From Verrucomicrobiota bacterium (GTDB lineage Bacteria; Verrucomicrobiota; Verrucomicrobiia; Chthoniobacterales; Chthoniobacteraceae): a DNA stretch of 40,609 bases. This document shows, one piece after another, positions 32,792-40,609 of this stretch. The notes beneath the pieces are model-generated. The model was not told the DNA's origin and did no database searches. It saw nothing but the letters and a program-made list of their open reading frames with translations. The stretch is from contig JAPLTE010000043.1 of assembly GCA_026398235.1 (NCBI GenBank), forward strand, positions 1-40,609, written 5' to 3'. The position numbers and the translations under genes were made by a program. How positions within the stretch are numbered: the stretch's first letter is position 1; each line of letters starts with the position of its first letter.

Positions 32792-35446
32792 ATGAATGAA
32801 GAGCAAGAGCGATTAAACGCCCAGCGTCTTCACTCGCAAAATTGGCGGCGCTGGGGCCCTTACCTCAGCGAACGCGAGTGGGGGACTGTCCGGGAGGATT
32901 ACAGCGCCAACGGGGATGCCTGGAATTACATCCCCCACGAGAACGCCCGCAGCCGGGCTTTTCGCTGGTGCGAGGACGGGATTGCGGGGGTAAGCGATCA
33001 ACTCCAACGCTTGTGCCTCTCGCTGGTGCTTTGGAATGGCCGCGACCCGATCCTCAAAGAACGCCTCTTCGGCCTAAGCAACCCGCAGGGCAACCATGGC
33101 GAGGATGTGAAGGAAATTTATTACTACCTGGATGCCACCCCGACGCATTCCTACCTGAAAATGCTCTACAAATACCCGCAGCGGGAGTTCCCCTACGAGT
33201 GGCTCGTACGGGAAAACCAAAGCCGGGGGCGGGACCGGAGGGAATTTGAGCTGATGGATACCGGTATCTTTGACGACGACCGGTATTACGATGTTTTTGT
33301 GGAATACGCCAAAGCGGGCGTCGATGATCTCCTCATCCAGATCACCGTCTGCAATCGCGGCCCCGACGAGGGGCAACTCCATGTTCTGCCGCAAGTCTGG
33401 TTCCGTAACACCTGGGCGTGGGACCCGGCGTGCCCCAAGCCGCAACTCCACGCTGTTCCCGGCGGAGTGGGAATAGCCCATTCCACCCTCGGGCGCTACA
33501 CCCTCCATGCCGAAGGCGCACCCGCATGGCTTTTTTGCGAGAACGATTCCAATGCCCCCCGACTCTGGAACCAACCGGCTCAAGCACCCGCCTACTACAA
33601 GGATGGGTTCCATGAATACCTCGTGGGAAAAAACACCAACGCCATCAATCCCGCTCAGGTCGGCACGAAAGCGGCGGCTCATTACGCTCTGACCCTTCCC
33701 GCACACGGCGAGGCCACCCTTCGCCTGCGTTTGAGCGCCGAACCCGAAGCCGTTCCCTTCGAGAAGTTTGAGGAAATCGTCGTGCAGCGCCGCCAGGAGG
33801 CCGACGCCTTCTATGCCGACCTTCAAGCTCAAATTGCAGACCCGGATGCCCGAAACGTGCAACGGCAGGCGTTCGCGGGAATGATCTGGAACAAGCAGTT
33901 CTACCATTACGACGTGGAGAAATGGCTGGATGGCGATCCCGCCCAGCCGCCCCCGCCTCCCGAACGGCTGCAAGGCCGCAACTGGGAATGGCGCCACCTC
34001 AACAACGCCGATATCCTCTCCATGCCGGACACCTGGGAATACCCTTGGTATGCCGCCTGGGATCTGGCCTTCCACTGCATCTCCCTGGCCTTGATCGACG
34101 CCGAGTTTGCCAAAAACCAACTCATTCTCCTCAACCGCGTCTGGTATCTGCACCCCAACGGCCAACTGCCAGCCTACGAATGGAATTTCGGCGATGTGAA
34201 CCCGCCGGTGCAGGCCTGGGCCGCCTGGCGCGTTTTCCAGATTGACCGCAAACAACGCGGCGACGCGGGCGATCTCGATTTTCTGGAGCGGGTCTTCCAC
34301 AAGATGCTGCTCAATTTCACCTGGTGGGTGAACCGCAAGGACCCGTCGGGCCTCAATATTTTCCAAGGCGGTTTTTTAGGATTGGATAATATCGGCATCT
34401 TCAACCGCAGCCAGGCGCTGCCCACCGGCGGTTTCATCAACCAGGCTGACGGAACCGCCTGGATGGCGATGTACTGCCTGAACCTGCTGCGCATCGCCTT
34501 GGAACTGGCCCAGCGCGACTTGGTGTATGAAGACATGGCCACCAAGTTCTTCGAGCATTTCCTTTTTATCGCCAAGGCGATGACGAACATCTCCAACTCG
34601 GGCCTCGGCCTCTGGGACGAGGAAGATTCTTTTTTTTACGATGTCCTGGTCCTTCCCGACGGCCGCAAGCTGCCGATGCGGCTGCGCTCAATGGTGGGGC
34701 TCATTCCCCTCTTCGCGGTCGAAACGCTTGAGCCCTCGCTGCTGGCGAAATTTCCCGGCTTCAACCGCCGTCTGGAATGGCTGCTCAAGAACCGGCCCGA
34801 CCTGGCGCAACTGGTTTCGCGTTGGTACGAGCCGGGTTTGGGCGAGCGCCGCCTGCTCTCGCTCCTGCGCGGCCATCGCATGAAATGCCTGCTGCGGCGG
34901 CTGCTGGATGAAACAGAATTCCTCTCCGACTACGGCGTGCGCGCCCTCTCCCGGATTTACAAAGAGCATCCCTACGAACTGCATCTCGACGGCTGTAAAA
35001 TCAAAGTCTCCTATCTCCCGGCGGAATCCGATTCCGGCATGTTCGGCGGCAACTCCAACTGGCGCGGGCCCATCTGGTTCCCGGTGAATTATTTGATCAT
35101 CGAATCGCTGCAAAAATTCCACCACTACTACGGCGACGATTTCAAAATCGAGTGCCCCACCGGTTCCGGCCATTTCATCACGATCAACGATGTCGCCGAT
35201 GAGCTGACGCGGCGGCTGAACCGGCTTTTTCTGCGGGACGCAAACGGCCGCCGCCCCGTTTTTCACACTTGCGAAAAGATGCAGACCGACCCGCACTTTC
35301 GCGATTACATCTGGTTTCACGAATATTTCCACGGCGACAACGGCAGGGGCCTGGGGGCCTCGCATCAAACCGGCTGGACCGGCCTCGCCGCCAAGCTCAT
35401 TCAGCCACGCCGCTCGTGCAAACAAATCGAGGAGGGACCCGCATGA
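32792..35446 (+). CDS. Glycoside hydrolase family 63-like glucosidase
   Basis: 884 aa, cytoplasmic (no signal peptide). The N-terminal block [44 protein letters not shown], followed by [53 protein letters not shown], is highly conserved in bacterial GH63-type 'glucosidase' proteins. The (alpha/alpha)6 catalytic half includes [39 protein letters not shown] and [14 protein letters not shown]. Likely acts on an alpha-glucosyl compatible solute or storage glycan; the true substrate is unknown. Its stop overlaps the ATG of the SDR gene, so the two are coupled. It is divergent from the broken kinase (124-bp gap). Confidence 0.92.
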   Translation: MNEEQERLNAQRLHSQNWRRWGPYLSEREWGTVREDYSANGDAWNYIPHENARSRAFRWCEDGIAGVSDQLQRLCLSLVLWNGRDPILKERLFGLSNPQGNHGEDVKEIYYYLDATPTHSYLKMLYKYPQREFPYEWLVRENQSRGRDRREFELMDTGIFDDDRYYDVFVEYAKAGVDDLLIQITVCNRGPDEGQLHVLPQVWFRNTWAWDPACPKPQLHAVPGGVGIAHSTLGRYTLHAEGAPAWLFCENDSNAPRLWNQPAQAPAYYKDGFHEYLVGKNTNAINPAQVGTKAAAHYALTLPAHGEATLRLRLSAEPEAVPFEKFEEIVVQRRQEADAFYADLQAQIADPDARNVQRQAFAGMIWNKQFYHYDVEKWLDGDPAQPPPPPERLQGRNWEWRHLNNADILSMPDTWEYPWYAAWDLAFHCISLALIDAEFAKNQLILLNRVWYLHPNGQLPAYEWNFGDVNPPVQAWAAWRVFQIDRKQRGDAGDLDFLERVFHKMLLNFTWWVNRKDPSGLNIFQGGFLGLDNIGIFNRSQALPTGGFINQADGTAWMAMYCLNLLRIALELAQRDLVYEDMATKFFEHFLFIAKAMTNISNSGLGLWDEEDSFFYDVLVLPDGRKLPMRLRSMVGLIPLFAVETLEPSLLAKFPGFNRRLEWLLKNRPDLAQLVSRWYEPGLGERRLLSLLRGHRMKCLLRRLLDETEFLSDYGVRALSRIYKEHPYELHLDGCKIKVSYLPAESDSGMFGGNSNWRGPIWFPVNYLIIESLQKFHHYYGDDFKIECPTGSGHFITINDVADELTRRLNRLFLRDANGRRPVFHTCEKMQTDPHFRDYIWFHEYFHGDNGRGLGASHQTGWTGLAAKLIQPRRSCKQIEEGPA

Positions 35447-36210
35447 AACTCAAAGGAAAGGTAGCCATTGTGACCGGGGGAAACAGCGGCATCGGTGCCG
35501 CGATTGTTTTGGAATTGGCCCGGCAGGGAGCCAATATTGTGATCGATTACCGCAGCCGCCCCGAAGCCACGGAAGCGCTGGAAAAACAGGTCGCGGCTCT
35601 GGGCGATTGCGCCATCGGCATCCGGGCGGATGTCAGCAAGCTCGCCGATCTGCAAATGCTCGTGGACAGCGCCGTCAAAGAGTTCGGACGCATCGACCTC
35701 ATGGTCAACAACGCCGGGGTCGAGACGCGCACCTCCGTTCTCGACACCACCGAACAGCAGTATGAAAGCGTGCTCGCAATCAACCTCAAGAGCGCCTTCT
35801 TCGGCACGCAGCTTGCCGCCCGGCAAATGATCCTGCAGGGCGGCGGCGGCTGCATTGTCAATATCTCCTCGGTGCATGAAGATTGGCCGATGCCGGGAAA
35901 CAGTGCCTATTGCCTCTCCAAAGGCGGCATGCGCATGCTCACCCGCACGGCGGGAGTGGAGTTGGGGCCGCACCACATTCGCGTGGTCGGCGTCGGACCG
36001 GGCGCAGTTGCCACGCCCATCAATGAAGCAACCTTGGAAGACCCTCAAGCCCTCAAAAAGCTCAATGCAGCCATTCCGCTCGGCCGGGTGGGCACCCCGG
36101 AATCGATCGCCAGAACGGTCGCTTTCCTCGCGAGCGACGAGGCCGATTACATCACCGCCACCACCCTTTTCGTGGACGGCGGGCTCATGCAACAAAGCCC
36201 CGGGCTTTGA
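35443..36210 (+). CDS. Short-chain dehydrogenase (glucose 1-dehydrogenase-like)
   Basis: 255-aa classical SDR. The cofactor loop is TGGNSGIG (11-18), NNAG at 89-92, and the catalytic set S142/S143, Y156 and K160 (SAYCLSK) is intact. The C-terminal VDGGL motif is standard. An arginine-rich RSRP after the second strand suggests NADP preference. GGAGGG lies 7 nt upstream of the ATG. Coupled by ATGA overlap to the GH63 glucosidase, so oxidation of a released sugar, perhaps glucose, is the likely task. The stop is inside a palindrome (36193-36209). Confidence 0.93.
   Translation: MKLKGKVAIVTGGNSGIGAAIVLELARQGANIVIDYRSRPEATEALEKQVAALGDCAIGIRADVSKLADLQMLVDSAVKEFGRIDLMVNNAGVETRTSVLDTTEQQYESVLAINLKSAFFGTQLAARQMILQGGGGCIVNISSVHEDWPMPGNSAYCLSKGGMRMLTRTAGVELGPHHIRVVGVGPGAVATPINEATLEDPQALKKLNAAIPLGRVGTPESIARTVAFLASDEADYITATTLFVDGGLMQQSPGL
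36193..36209 (+). terminator. Palindrome at the SDR stop codon
   Basis: CAAAGCCC-C-GGGCTTTG is perfect over 8 bp with a 1-nt centre and includes the last SDR codons. Next come AAAAG on the plus strand, no T-run, so its role as a terminator is uncertain. Confidence 0.4.
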
Positions 36211-36225
36211 AAAGAAACCAACACA

Positions 36226-36331
36226 TGTCATCCCGAGCAGAGCGAGGGATCTCTCAAACCATGCAATGCAGGCCATTTTAGTCGACGACTGGGAATAGCT
36301 TGCGGGGTCGCTCGCTGCGCTCGGGATGACA
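36226..36331. repeat. 106-bp inverted-repeat element (TGTCATCCCGAGC ends)
   Basis: The left end TGTCATCCCGAGCAGAGCGAG and the reverse complement of the right end TGTCATCCCGAGCGCAGCGAG differ by one or two bases, giving terminal inverted repeats of about 21 bp around a 64-bp spacer. This type of end is widely seen as a dispersed intergenic repeat in many bacterial genomes. It is non-coding and lies between convergent genes, so it looks like a small non-autonomous element. Confidence 0.8.
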
Positions 36332-36383
36332 AGCACCATGGCCCCTTTTTTCCCTCAGCCCTCATATCTGGGCGCAAGCAGTT

Positions 36384-37484
36384 TTAGTACGTCTCCACGG
36401 GCGAACGCTTCCCGTTTTCCGGGCTGCGTTCCCTCGCCTGAGCCTCGCCCAGCGTATCCACGCGCAATTGCCACACTTCCGCGTCGCGCCGCTGGAATTC
36501 CTCTTCGCTGAACACATCCGGCGGAGCCATTTTCGTCTTGAACTCGTGCACGTTCTCCAGCGCCCGGTCCAATTCCCCCGCGGGCAGCCGTTCGAGTGTT
36601 TTCCATGCGTCCTGCACGTTGGGGATGCGGTGGCAGATCATCGCCAGGTCATTGCCAGCCGTGATCGCCAGCCGGATCGTCTCCTCCAGCCCGTAGTGAT
36701 TGAGGATCGCCCCCATGTCGAGGTCGTCGGTCATGATGAGCCCGCCGAAGCCCAACTCCTGGCGCAGCAAACCCGTCACCACGGCGCGCGAGAGCGAGGT
36801 GGGCGTGCCCGAAGCGTCCAGCGCGGGATAATACGCATGGCCGATCATCATCGAGTCAATCTTGTCTGCAAAATGACGGAAGACGGCAAGCTCTTGCGCC
36901 TCCATCTCCGCCCGCGTGAGTCCGATTTCGGGGAGCTCGTGGTGGGCGTCGATCTGGGCGCGCGAATAGCCGGGAAAATGTTTGCCGCAACTGGCGACCC
37001 CTTCCGCCCGCAAGCCGTCGTTGAACGCCCCCGCCAGCGCGATCACCTGCCCGACGGTTTTCCCGTAGCAGCGGCCCCGCAGCGAGTTATCCGCATCGTC
37101 ATCAAAGGAAATATCGAGCACGGGACAGAGGTCGAGATTGAACCCGAAGAGCCGCAGCAATCGCCCGGTGCTATGGCCGTGGCGCAGGATGAGTTCGGGG
37201 TCGCCTTTGTCGCGCAACTGCTGCGCATTGGGCGGTTCGCTCCCGATCTCCCGCAACCGCGAAACGCGCCCGCCCTCCTGGTCAATGGTGATGATCGGCT
37301 CGACCGGCGAAAGATCGCGCAGGTCGTCGATCAACTTGCGCAATTGCAAAGCTGTTTTAATGTTGCGGCCAAACAAAATGAAACCGCCCGGCTGAACCGT
37401 TCGAAAGGTCGCCGCACTTTGAGAATCCAGCTCCGGGCCGGGAACGCCCGAGAGCAACAGTTGACCGAGTGGTGAACGCTCCAT
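36384..37484 (-). CDS. nagZ: Family 3 beta-N-acetylhexosaminidase (NagZ-type)
   Basis: 366 aa GH3 enzyme that removes GlcNAc from peptidoglycan fragments. Motifs: ITIDQEGGRVSRL (67-79), KHFPGYSRAQIDAHHELP (168-185) that supplies the D-x-H acid/base dyad, and MTDDLDMGAI (251-260) with the nucleophile aspartate. The usual KHFPGHG is changed to KHFPGYS, though the IDAHH part with D179 and H181 remains. No clear signal peptide, so it is probably cytoplasmic. Starts only 20 bp from the divergent namZ gene, making a recycling pair. Confidence 0.92.
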   Translation of the reverse strand: MERSPLGQLLLSGVPGPELDSQSAATFRTVQPGGFILFGRNIKTALQLRKLIDDLRDLSPVEPIITIDQEGGRVSRLREIGSEPPNAQQLRDKGDPELILRHGHSTGRLLRLFGFNLDLCPVLDISFDDDADNSLRGRCYGKTVGQVIALAGAFNDGLRAEGVASCGKHFPGYSRAQIDAHHELPEIGLTRAEMEAQELAVFRHFADKIDSMMIGHAYYPALDASGTPTSLSRAVVTGLLRQELGFGGLIMTDDLDMGAILNHYGLEETIRLAITAGNDLAMICHRIPNVQDAWKTLERLPAGELDRALENVHEFKTKMAPPDVFSEEEFQRRDAEVWQLRVDTLGEAQARERSPENGKRSPVETY

Positions 37485-37504
37485 AGCATCGACCCTAGTT
37501 TTTT

Positions 37505-38842
37505 ATGCATTTGAATCAAACGAAAATCCGTCCGCTTTTCCCTGTTTTTGTGGCCGGATCCTGCCTCGTTCCCAAGTTGCACTTGGGAATGGCTGACTTT
37601 CCGGTGGGTTCTTCGGGTGGGACCCTGGCCGCCGGGCGAGGCCGCTCTTTGGCAACGCCCCTGCTCGCCCTGCTCCTTTTTTTCGCGCTTCTCGCGCCGG
37701 CCGGGGCGCAGGTGGAATTGGGCATTGATGTCCTCAAGCAACACCAGTTTTCGATCCTGCAAGGCAAACGCGTCGGGCTCGTAACCAATCACACCGGCAT
37801 CGATTCCAACGGCGTCAAAACGCGCAAAATTCTGGCCGCCGCCAAAGGGGTTCGCCTCGTGGCCTTGTTCGCGCCGGAGCACGGCCTGGATGGAGTGGTG
37901 GGCGCGGGCAAATATGTCGCCTCGCGCAAAGACAAACTCACCGGCCTCCCGGTCTACTCCCTCTACGGTCCCACCCGCAAACCGACCGCCGCCATGCTCA
38001 AAGGCCTGGACGTGCTCGTCTATGATATGCAGGACATCGGGAGCCGTTCCTACACCTATATTTCCACCATGGCCAAATGCATGGAAGCCGCGGGCGAAGT
38101 GGGCATTCCTTTTGTCGTGCTCGACCGGCCCAACCCGCTCGGCGGGCTCCGCGTGGAAGGCCCGCCCATGGAACCGCAATGGATCTCTTTTGTCGGCCAA
38201 CTCCCCGTTCCGTATGTCCACGGAATGACCAGCGGCGAACTGGCGCAAATGGCCAACTCCAAAGGGTGGGTGCAGCCCAAGTGCAACCTCACTGTCGTCA
38301 AAATGCACAACTGGCAGCGCGGCATGACGTGGAACCAGACCGGGCTTCACTGGATTGCCACCTCGCCCAACATTCCCCACGCAACCTCCCCGTTCTATTA
38401 CGTCGCCACCGGTTTGGCTGGGGAAGTGGAAGGGATCGAAACCGGCTGCGGCGGCCCCGAGCCATTCCAAATCGCGGCCAGCAAATGGACCGACGCCGAG
38501 AAATTTACCGCCTATATGCGCTCGCTCAACCTGCGCGGCATCAGCTTTAAGGAATATTCCCGCAACGGTTTTCAGGGAGCCCGCATCCGCATCGACCCGG
38601 ACGCTCAGGCCGACTTGTGCGCGCTTGGCGTTTACATCCTTGCCGCAGCGCAAAAAGCCGCCCCGCGCAGCCTCTTCACCGGTTCGGCCAGCAAATACGA
38701 TATTTTTTACAAATGTTACGGCAGCGATTCCATCCGCCGAGACATTGAACGGGGCGTGTCGCCTTCCAAAATCGTCTCCGGGTGGTCCGCGTATAACGTG
38801 CGGTTCGTCAGCGAGCGCAAACCGTTTTTGCTCTACCCGTAA
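37505..38842 (+). CDS. namZ: Exo-beta-N-acetylmuramidase NamZ-type (DUF1343)
   Basis: 445 aa from ATG 37505. DUF1343 proteins are GH171 exo-N-acetylmuramidases that release MurNAc from glycan ends. Markers: VGLVTNHTGID, LFAPEHGLDG with the putative catalytic glutamate, VYDMQDIGSRSYTYISTM, VLDRPNPLGG, EGPPMEP and the YVATGLAGEVEG region. A signal helix (SLATPLLALLLFFALLAPAGAQ) precedes the mature protein, so it acts outside the cytoplasm. The first 28 codons run through a palindromic repeat (37569-37589), so the ATG at 37589 may be the true start (417 aa). The divergent nagZ gene would supply the second enzyme of MurNAc/GlcNAc turnover. Confidence 0.9.
   Translation: MHLNQTKIRPLFPVFVAGSCLVPKLHLGMADFPVGSSGGTLAAGRGRSLATPLLALLLFFALLAPAGAQVELGIDVLKQHQFSILQGKRVGLVTNHTGIDSNGVKTRKILAAAKGVRLVALFAPEHGLDGVVGAGKYVASRKDKLTGLPVYSLYGPTRKPTAAMLKGLDVLVYDMQDIGSRSYTYISTMAKCMEAAGEVGIPFVVLDRPNPLGGLRVEGPPMEPQWISFVGQLPVPYVHGMTSGELAQMANSKGWVQPKCNLTVVKMHNWQRGMTWNQTGLHWIATSPNIPHATSPFYYVATGLAGEVEGIETGCGGPEPFQIAASKWTDAEKFTAYMRSLNLRGISFKEYSRNGFQGARIRIDPDAQADLCALGVYILAAAQKAAPRSLFTGSASKYDIFYKCYGSDSIRRDIERGVSPSKIVSGWSAYNVRFVSERKPFLLYP
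37569..37589. repeat. REP-type palindrome in the 5' end of namZ
   Basis: TTCCCAAGT-TGC-ACTTGGGAA, a perfect 9-bp stem with a 3-nt loop. The pattern CGTTCCCAAGNNNNNCTTGGGAACG is a common dispersed repeat in other bacteria. Here it ends one base into an in-frame ATG, so it either inserted into the leader of namZ or created the current start. Confidence 0.75.
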
Positions 38843-38852
38843 TACCCGTAAT

Positions 38853-38883
38853 GCAAAGGGTCTTGGCTGCTTACCTCCTTTGC
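38853..38883. terminator. Hairpin between convergent namZ and cvpA
   Basis: GCAAAGG (38853-38859) and CCTTTGC (38877-38883) form a 7-bp stem with a 17-nt loop in the 65-bp gap between the two stops. It runs into the TTTGCGCGAGAC repeat. Weak as a terminator. Confidence 0.35.
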
Positions 38884-38893
38884 GCGAGACATT
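38875..38893 (+). repeat. Dispersed TTTGCGC-type repeat, copy 3
   Basis: CTCCTTTGCGCGAGAC in the gap between namZ and cvpA. It shares the TTTGCGCGA core with 27453-27472. Confidence 0.45.
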
Positions 38894-38907
38894 CCATCCC
38901 GTTCGGC

Positions 38908-39765
38908 TTATTTCTTGAGCGCGTAGTCGAGCGCTTTCTCCAGGTCGAACTTCTTGAGCAACGCCGCCGTTTCCGGGGAGTTGGCCGCCTTGAGGATCTT
39001 CGGATTTTTGAGCAGCGCCATATACTGCCCATCCCGCAGCGCGCGAACGATCTCGGGATCGTTGCGCAACGCTTGGATTTCAGGTTGCGCGGCCAAATCC
39101 ATCGCTCCGGGATACGAAAAAAAGCGACCCGCCGCTTCCGGACTGGACACGGCGCGGCCCAGCTTCCCGGCGATCCCATAGAATTTCTTCGGAACCGGAT
39201 CCACCGTTTGCAAAACTTCGCCGATCAGGTTGCCTTCCATCCCCTTTTTGACCTCGACCAGCAGATCGGGAATCGGGTTCTCCGGCTTCGCTTTTTTGGC
39301 ACCAGTAGTGGCCGCGCGGCCCTGTTTGGCAACCGGGGGTTTGAGAGCCGTTCGGGCTTCCGCGATTCCGCCTAAAAACCGGACGGCATCTGCAACCACA
39401 AGCACCACGACCAGCCCAAACGCAATCCCCATCAAAGCGCCAGTGACCCCATAGAAAAACCAGACGAGCCCCATATTCTGGTGGGCGGTGCGTTTGAAAA
39501 GAACGCCCCCCAGGAACGAAACCGCAAGATAAGCCAGCAAACCGATACCGAACCCGCCGATGCAGTACAGGACGGGATCGGGATACCCCAACGGCTTCAG
39601 GAACGGAACGGCAAACCCGCTTGCAAACAGCGCCGTGGCGTAGGCCGCCGCCAGCGCGCCAAACCGGACAATCTGCCGGACAAACCCGAGCCGCCACCCT
39701 TTAATCGCTTGGTAGCCAATAACCAGCGCCGCAAAACCCAAAAAGATGCTTAGGCCGCGATCCAT
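38908..39765 (-). CDS. cvpA: CvpA family membrane protein
   Basis: 285 aa. Residues 1-130 hold four hydrophobic helices with the CvpA pattern (GWRLGFVRQIVRFGALAAAYATALFASG), as in the protein needed for colicin V production and envelope integrity. The C-terminal 140 residues are a hydrophilic tail (KPENPIPDLLVEVKKGMEGN, then helices with PEIQALRNDPEIVRAL and NPKILKAANSPETAALLKK) that is longer than in E. coli CvpA (162 aa). It starts 9 nt after the aroC stop, so both probably share a transcript. Function in this organism unknown. Confidence 0.85.
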   Translation of the reverse strand: MDRGLSIFLGFAALVIGYQAIKGWRLGFVRQIVRFGALAAAYATALFASGFAVPFLKPLGYPDPVLYCIGGFGIGLLAYLAVSFLGGVLFKRTAHQNMGLVWFFYGVTGALMGIAFGLVVVLVVADAVRFLGGIAEARTALKPPVAKQGRAATTGAKKAKPENPIPDLLVEVKKGMEGNLIGEVLQTVDPVPKKFYGIAGKLGRAVSSPEAAGRFFSYPGAMDLAAQPEIQALRNDPEIVRALRDGQYMALLKNPKILKAANSPETAALLKKFDLEKALDYALKK

Positions 39766-39774
39766 AAAGAGGAG

Positions 39775-40609
39775 TTAAATTCTCCCGCATTGCCCGCGTT
39801 GGCGCAAGGCATGATCGCACAATACAAGGGCCACCATTGCTTCGACAATGGGGATGGCTCGTGGCAGCACGCAGGGGTCGTGGCGGCCCCGCGCGGCAAG
39901 CTCAGTTTCCTCACCGGAAACGGTCACTGTTGGCTGCGCACGGGTAATCGTGGGGGTCGGTTTGAATGCCACGCGGAAGAAAATGTTTTCGCCGTTGCTG
40001 ATCCCGCCTTGGATTCCGCCAGAATGATTCGTGGTGGTACGCACCCGCCCTTCGCGCAAGACAAACGGATCGTTATGCTGGCTGCCGGTCATCCGCGTTC
40101 CCGCAAAACCGGAGCCGATTTCAAACCCCTTGGTGGCGGGCAAGCTCAGCATCGCCTTGGCGAGGTCAGCTTCAAGTTTGTCCATCACCGGCTCGCCCAA
40201 GCCCACGGGCACGCCGCGCACAACGCACTCCACGACCCCGCCCGCGGAATCGCCTTCCGAACGCAGCTTTTTAATCAGCTCGATCATGCGCGGCACCGCT
40301 TCGGCATCCGGACAGCGGACGATATTGCTCTCCACCTGCCCGGAAGTCACTGTGGCAGGATCCACGGCAGCTTCGATCTCGTGGATCGCTTTTACATAGG
40401 CGACGATTTCCAGACCCGGCGCAAGCGTCGCGAGAACCTTTTTAGCGATCGCTCCGGCAGCGACCCGCCCGATCGTTTCACGGGCCGAAGCGCGTCCCCC
40501 ACCCTGCCAGTTGCGAATGCCAAATTTGGCCTGAGTGGTGAAATCTGCGTGGGAGGGGCGGAAGGTCGTCTCCATTTCCCGGTAAGCCTCGGGCCGCGCA
40601 TCCTGGTTC
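39775..40609 (-). CDS. aroC: Chorismate synthase, C-terminal part (runs off the window)
   Basis: Last enzyme of the shikimate pathway: converts EPSP to chorismate with reduced FMN. The visible part starts [22 protein letters not shown] and the family signatures are intact: [83 protein letters not shown] and [17 protein letters not shown]. About 277 residues are in the window; the N-terminus of about 85-90 residues lies beyond base 40609. cvpA follows 9 nt downstream. Confidence 0.96.
   Translation of the reverse strand, partial: NQDARPEAYREMETTFRPSHADFTTQAKFGIRNWQGGGRASARETIGRVAAGAIAKKVLATLAPGLEIVAYVKAIHEIEAAVDPATVTSGQVESNIVRCPDAEAVPRMIELIKKLRSEGDSAGGVVECVVRGVPVGLGEPVMDKLEADLAKAMLSLPATKGFEIGSGFAGTRMTGSQHNDPFVLREGRVRTTTNHSGGIQGGISNGENIFFRVAFKPTPTITRAQPTVTVSGEETELAARGRHDPCVLPRAIPIVEAMVALVLCDHALRQRGQCGRI

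Noticed and set aside
1-40609. Defence system, CRISPR array, prophage or transposase gene
   Set aside because: No spacer arrays, nuclease/ATPase defence pairs, integrase, capsid or transposase motifs were found in any frame.

Overview
The window is a high-GC, gene-dense bacterial chromosome segment carrying housekeeping genes on both strands. No phage, plasmid or insertion-sequence transposase gene is visible. A PVC-group bacterium, most likely Verrucomicrobiota, is the best guess. The hints are a B12-dependent ribonucleotide reductase, a lysine/alanine-tailed DksA-like protein, a porin with an N-terminal 'LTSQEAEDVRADL' segment, a PEP-CTERM-like tail, a GH63 glucosidase and several intergenic palindromic repeats. 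This assignment is inference from protein style, not from a marker gene.

Layout: tRNA-Gly (197-271); nrdJ with tandem NrdR boxes (380-3712); an M24 aminopeptidase; a response regulator followed by a broken MutT-type Nudix gene and an SDR-type epimerase (5178-7166); rodZ and ftsK on the minus strand (7245-10717); a compact dksA-like/rpmG/rpsR operon (11029-12115); an ABC-2 permease operon with a GH8 glycanase in the middle and one broken permease (12246-15071); a phosphate block (15132-23606); sucC-sucD-citrate synthase (23823-27173); two methyltransferases, a tiny PEP-CTERM-like ORF and a frameshifted hybrid histidine kinase (27488-32667); a GH63 glucosidase with a coupled SDR (32792-36210); a head-to-head nagZ/namZ peptidoglycan-recycling pair (36384-38842); and cvpA with a partial aroC (38908-40609).

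The phosphate block is the most coherent system. Four 7-mers at an exact 11-bp period form a double Pho box ahead of an outer-membrane porin, pstS, pstC, pstA, pstB and phoU. Hairpins sit at the porin/pstS, pstS/pstC and pstB/phoU joints and could set different expression levels. A PiT-type transporter with its DUF47 partner converges on phoU. Together these give outer-membrane entry, high-affinity uptake, low-affinity uptake and signalling control.

The most unusual feature is that three otherwise well-conserved genes (mutT, one ABC permease, the hybrid kinase) each carry what looks like a short out-of-frame internal deletion, not a single-base slip. This could be gene decay or a systematic assembly artefact. 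No recognisable defence or mobile system, CRISPR array or wholly novel gene cluster was found.
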